A model generated the notes under the pieces. It saw only the letters and a list, made by a program, of their open reading frames with translations. It made no database searches and was not told the origin of the DNA. A program made the position numbers and the translations under genes. Positions 24,511-25,584 of a DNA stretch of 25,584 bases are shown in pieces. Each line of letters opens with the position of its first letter. Within the stretch, counting starts at the first letter, position 1. Source of the DNA: a virus; the IMG/VR virus record IMGVR_UViG_3300032304_000976, positions 1 through 25,584 of that record. One strand, given 5' to 3'.

Positions 24511-24812
24511 AAAATATCTTTAGTTGAGCTAACAATATCTTTTTTTAGACGGGTTACATCGACTTTGAAATCAATTTTTTTGATTTCATCTTTGTATTCA
24601 TGGAGTGTGTTAAGCAGAATCTCGGCAATACCGTCTGGAGTCTGTTTTGTCAATTCATCCTTTACATCTATTTCCCACACTCTACCATCCGTGAAATCTA
24701 GTCTTACGGAATCTAGATAGGCCACAGGCATGGTGTTCATGTAGAGATCTTCAAAAACCTCCGGCCATTCTTTTACAAGGTGGCGCGGAGGTTTGAACAA
24801 AGGATTAGGCAT
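24507..24812 (-). CDS. Small conserved T4-like phage protein, function unknown
   Basis: This 101-residue soluble protein opens with a Pro-rich basic segment (MPNPLFKPPRHLVKEWPEVF), then NTMPVAYLDSVRLDFTDGRV and a helical charged C-terminus (EYKDEIKKIDFKVDVTRLKK). I recall near-identical N-termini in unnamed proteins of T4-like cyanophages, always beside a homologue of the next minus-strand gene. It overlaps that gene by 8 bases, so the two are co-translated. Its stop codon overlaps the stop of the plus-strand cassette, leaving no room for a terminator. No catalytic motif is seen. A core (not accessory) phage role is inferred from this recollected conservation. Confidence 0.75.
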   Translation of the reverse strand: MPNPLFKPPRHLVKEWPEVFEDLYMNTMPVAYLDSVRLDFTDGRVWEIDVKDELTKQTPDGIAEILLNTLHEYKDEIKKIDFKVDVTRLKKDIVSSTKDIF

Positions 24813-25455
24813 CAGCAGTTTCTTCTACCTTCTTAGTTTTTTTTACTGTAGGATCGAGATCTTCTGCTTCTTTACGCAATCTTGCTGCTTCTTTGTACAT
24901 AGCATCAGCTTGACTGCGATATGATTTTGCTAGATCCTTGTCACTGAGTGCAGAGTTAGTATCAGCTTGTGCTCTGATAGGTGCAGGAATATCAGAATCA
25001 ACTGCGGGTGCTGTGTCATTTACTGAAGCTACCTCAGTGACTTCGGCCTTCGCGGATGGAGCACCTGATACAAATGTGCATAACTCGTCCACAGTACAGT
25101 TCTTCTGTTCTGCTATCAATGTGTTAAGATTAGCTAAAACCACGGTGTCGTTGGTAGTAGGTGTCATCATCACAGTGTCTGTAGCCACTTTTACTAGTCT
25201 ATTATCTGCTTGCATGGCTCGCAGCATAGGCCGGCCATCTGGAAATGGGCGTATATGCATGATTTCGCCAAACTCAAACGCATCCTGCGCCTGCTCAGTT
25301 TCGACTAAAGTCATGATCGAATCATGATATTGATCTGGCAACTGCGCCACAGGTAACACAAGTGCCATATTTGACTCTCCAGGAAGAGTTCTAAACACCA
25401 CCAATACTTTGGCACCTGTGTTTTGAATTCTTCCTATGTGTTTAAGACTTTTCAT
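24805..25455 (-). CDS. Conserved T4-like phage protein with C-terminal coiled coil, function unknown
   Basis: The product has 216 residues. The N-terminal half (MKSLKHIGRIQNTGAKVLVV, RTLPGESNMALVLPVAQLPD, then FPDGRPMLRAM and LVKVATDTVMMTP) looks like a compact beta domain. The middle is a Pro/Ala/Thr linker. The C-terminus (LAKSYRSQADAMYKEAARLR and KEAEDL) is a predicted coiled coil ending in a Lys-rich tail. The start is fixed by GGAAGG 5 bases upstream; the in-frame ATG at 25485 would run into the upstream gene. I recall this sequence type as a conserved unnamed protein of marine T4-like phages. The start is separated by one base from the stop of the upstream partial gene. Confidence 0.78.
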   Translation of the reverse strand: MKSLKHIGRIQNTGAKVLVVFRTLPGESNMALVLPVAQLPDQYHDSIMTLVETEQAQDAFEFGEIMHIRPFPDGRPMLRAMQADNRLVKVATDTVMMTPTTNDTVVLANLNTLIAEQKNCTVDELCTFVSGAPSAKAEVTEVASVNDTAPAVDSDIPAPIRAQADTNSALSDKDLAKSYRSQADAMYKEAARLRKEAEDLDPTVKKTKKVEETADA

Positions 25456-25456
25456 T

Positions 25457-25584
25457 TTAACCTTCCTTTTTAGATACAGCTTCAAGGAAGGAATTTAGTT
25501 TGTTGAAACTTTTACCAACTGCTTCCAATTCTGCTGCTTTGAACGCTCCTCTGCTTGTTGCAACTTCGATGATATTTTTTACGG
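25457..25584 (-). CDS. 3' end of a conserved phage gene (partial, runs off the window)
   Basis: Reading leftward from the window edge, an open frame encodes 41 residues ending NKLNSFLEAVSKKEG and a TAA. It includes the segment RGAFKAAELEAVGKSFNKL, a helical amphipathic pattern. Its last codons supply the GGAAGG ribosome site of the next gene, and TAA-A-ATG spacing implies translational coupling. Absence of interrupting stops and the exact coupling make a real gene likely. The N-terminus is outside the window and I cannot name the product. Confidence 0.6.
   Translation of the reverse strand, partial: VKNIIEVATSRGAFKAAELEAVGKSFNKLNSFLEAVSKKEG
25461..25466 (-). promoter_or_regulatory. Ribosome binding site (GGAAGG) within the upstream gene's end
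   Basis: On the minus strand GGAAGG lies 5 bases before the ATG at 25455 and overlaps the last codons of the upstream gene. It fixes the start of the 216-residue protein and excludes the ATG at 25485. Confidence 0.7.

Overview
The window looks like part of the genome of a marine T4-like myovirus (tailed phage). The evidence is near-complete coding density with 1-to-31-base gene overlaps, tandem tail-fibre-type structural genes, a tail-collar domain, and three copies of an NATAAATA box just upstream of genes. That box is the late-promoter core of T4-like phages. Three minus-strand genes at the right end also have the look of small conserved proteins of T4-like cyanophages and related marine phages. 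I saw no tRNA, CRISPR array, insertion sequence or integrase. The host cannot be read from the sequence; a cyanobacterium or another marine bacterium is possible.

Left part (1-10,850), virion adhesion region: a structural protein (52-702) is followed by four large tail-fibre-like proteins (705-8959). These four share an N-terminal module of about 190 residues and have completely different C-termini. The first ends in a tail-collar/gp12-like domain with an HxH motif. The third carries an 18-bp tandem repeat encoding an Asn/Thr/Ala tract and a receptor-binding-type tip. Two smaller paralogous proteins (8959-10843) follow. Late-promoter-like boxes precede the first gene and the fourth fibre.

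Middle and right part (10,868-24,510), modification cassette: one perfect TATAAATA late promoter opens a run of 13 same-strand genes that are overlapping or nearly touching. In order these are a small conserved unknown, two GT-A-like glycosyltransferases with DSD/DAD motifs, an unknown, and a third glycosyltransferase. Next comes a 660-residue protein made of four degenerate copies of a glycosyltransferase core fused to a complete glycosyltransferase domain. Five consecutive radical SAM enzymes follow (four with an N-terminal twitch-type cysteine domain, one with a C-terminal SPASM-type domain), then an SGNH-hydrolase-like protein and a GT-B/GT9-like glycosyltransferase. No internal late promoter was seen. 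The simplest reading is a late-expressed glycan- or peptide-modifying system acting on virion proteins (perhaps the adjacent fibres) or on the host surface. Its substrate and product are unknown, and this is the most unusual content of the window.

Far right (24,507-25,584): three minus-strand genes converge on the cassette, and their last stop codon overlaps the stop codon of the plus-strand operon. They are tightly coupled, uncharacterised, and probably part of the phage core. Base composition falls from roughly balanced in the fibre genes to very AT-rich in the later radical SAM genes, which fits mosaic acquisition of the cassette.
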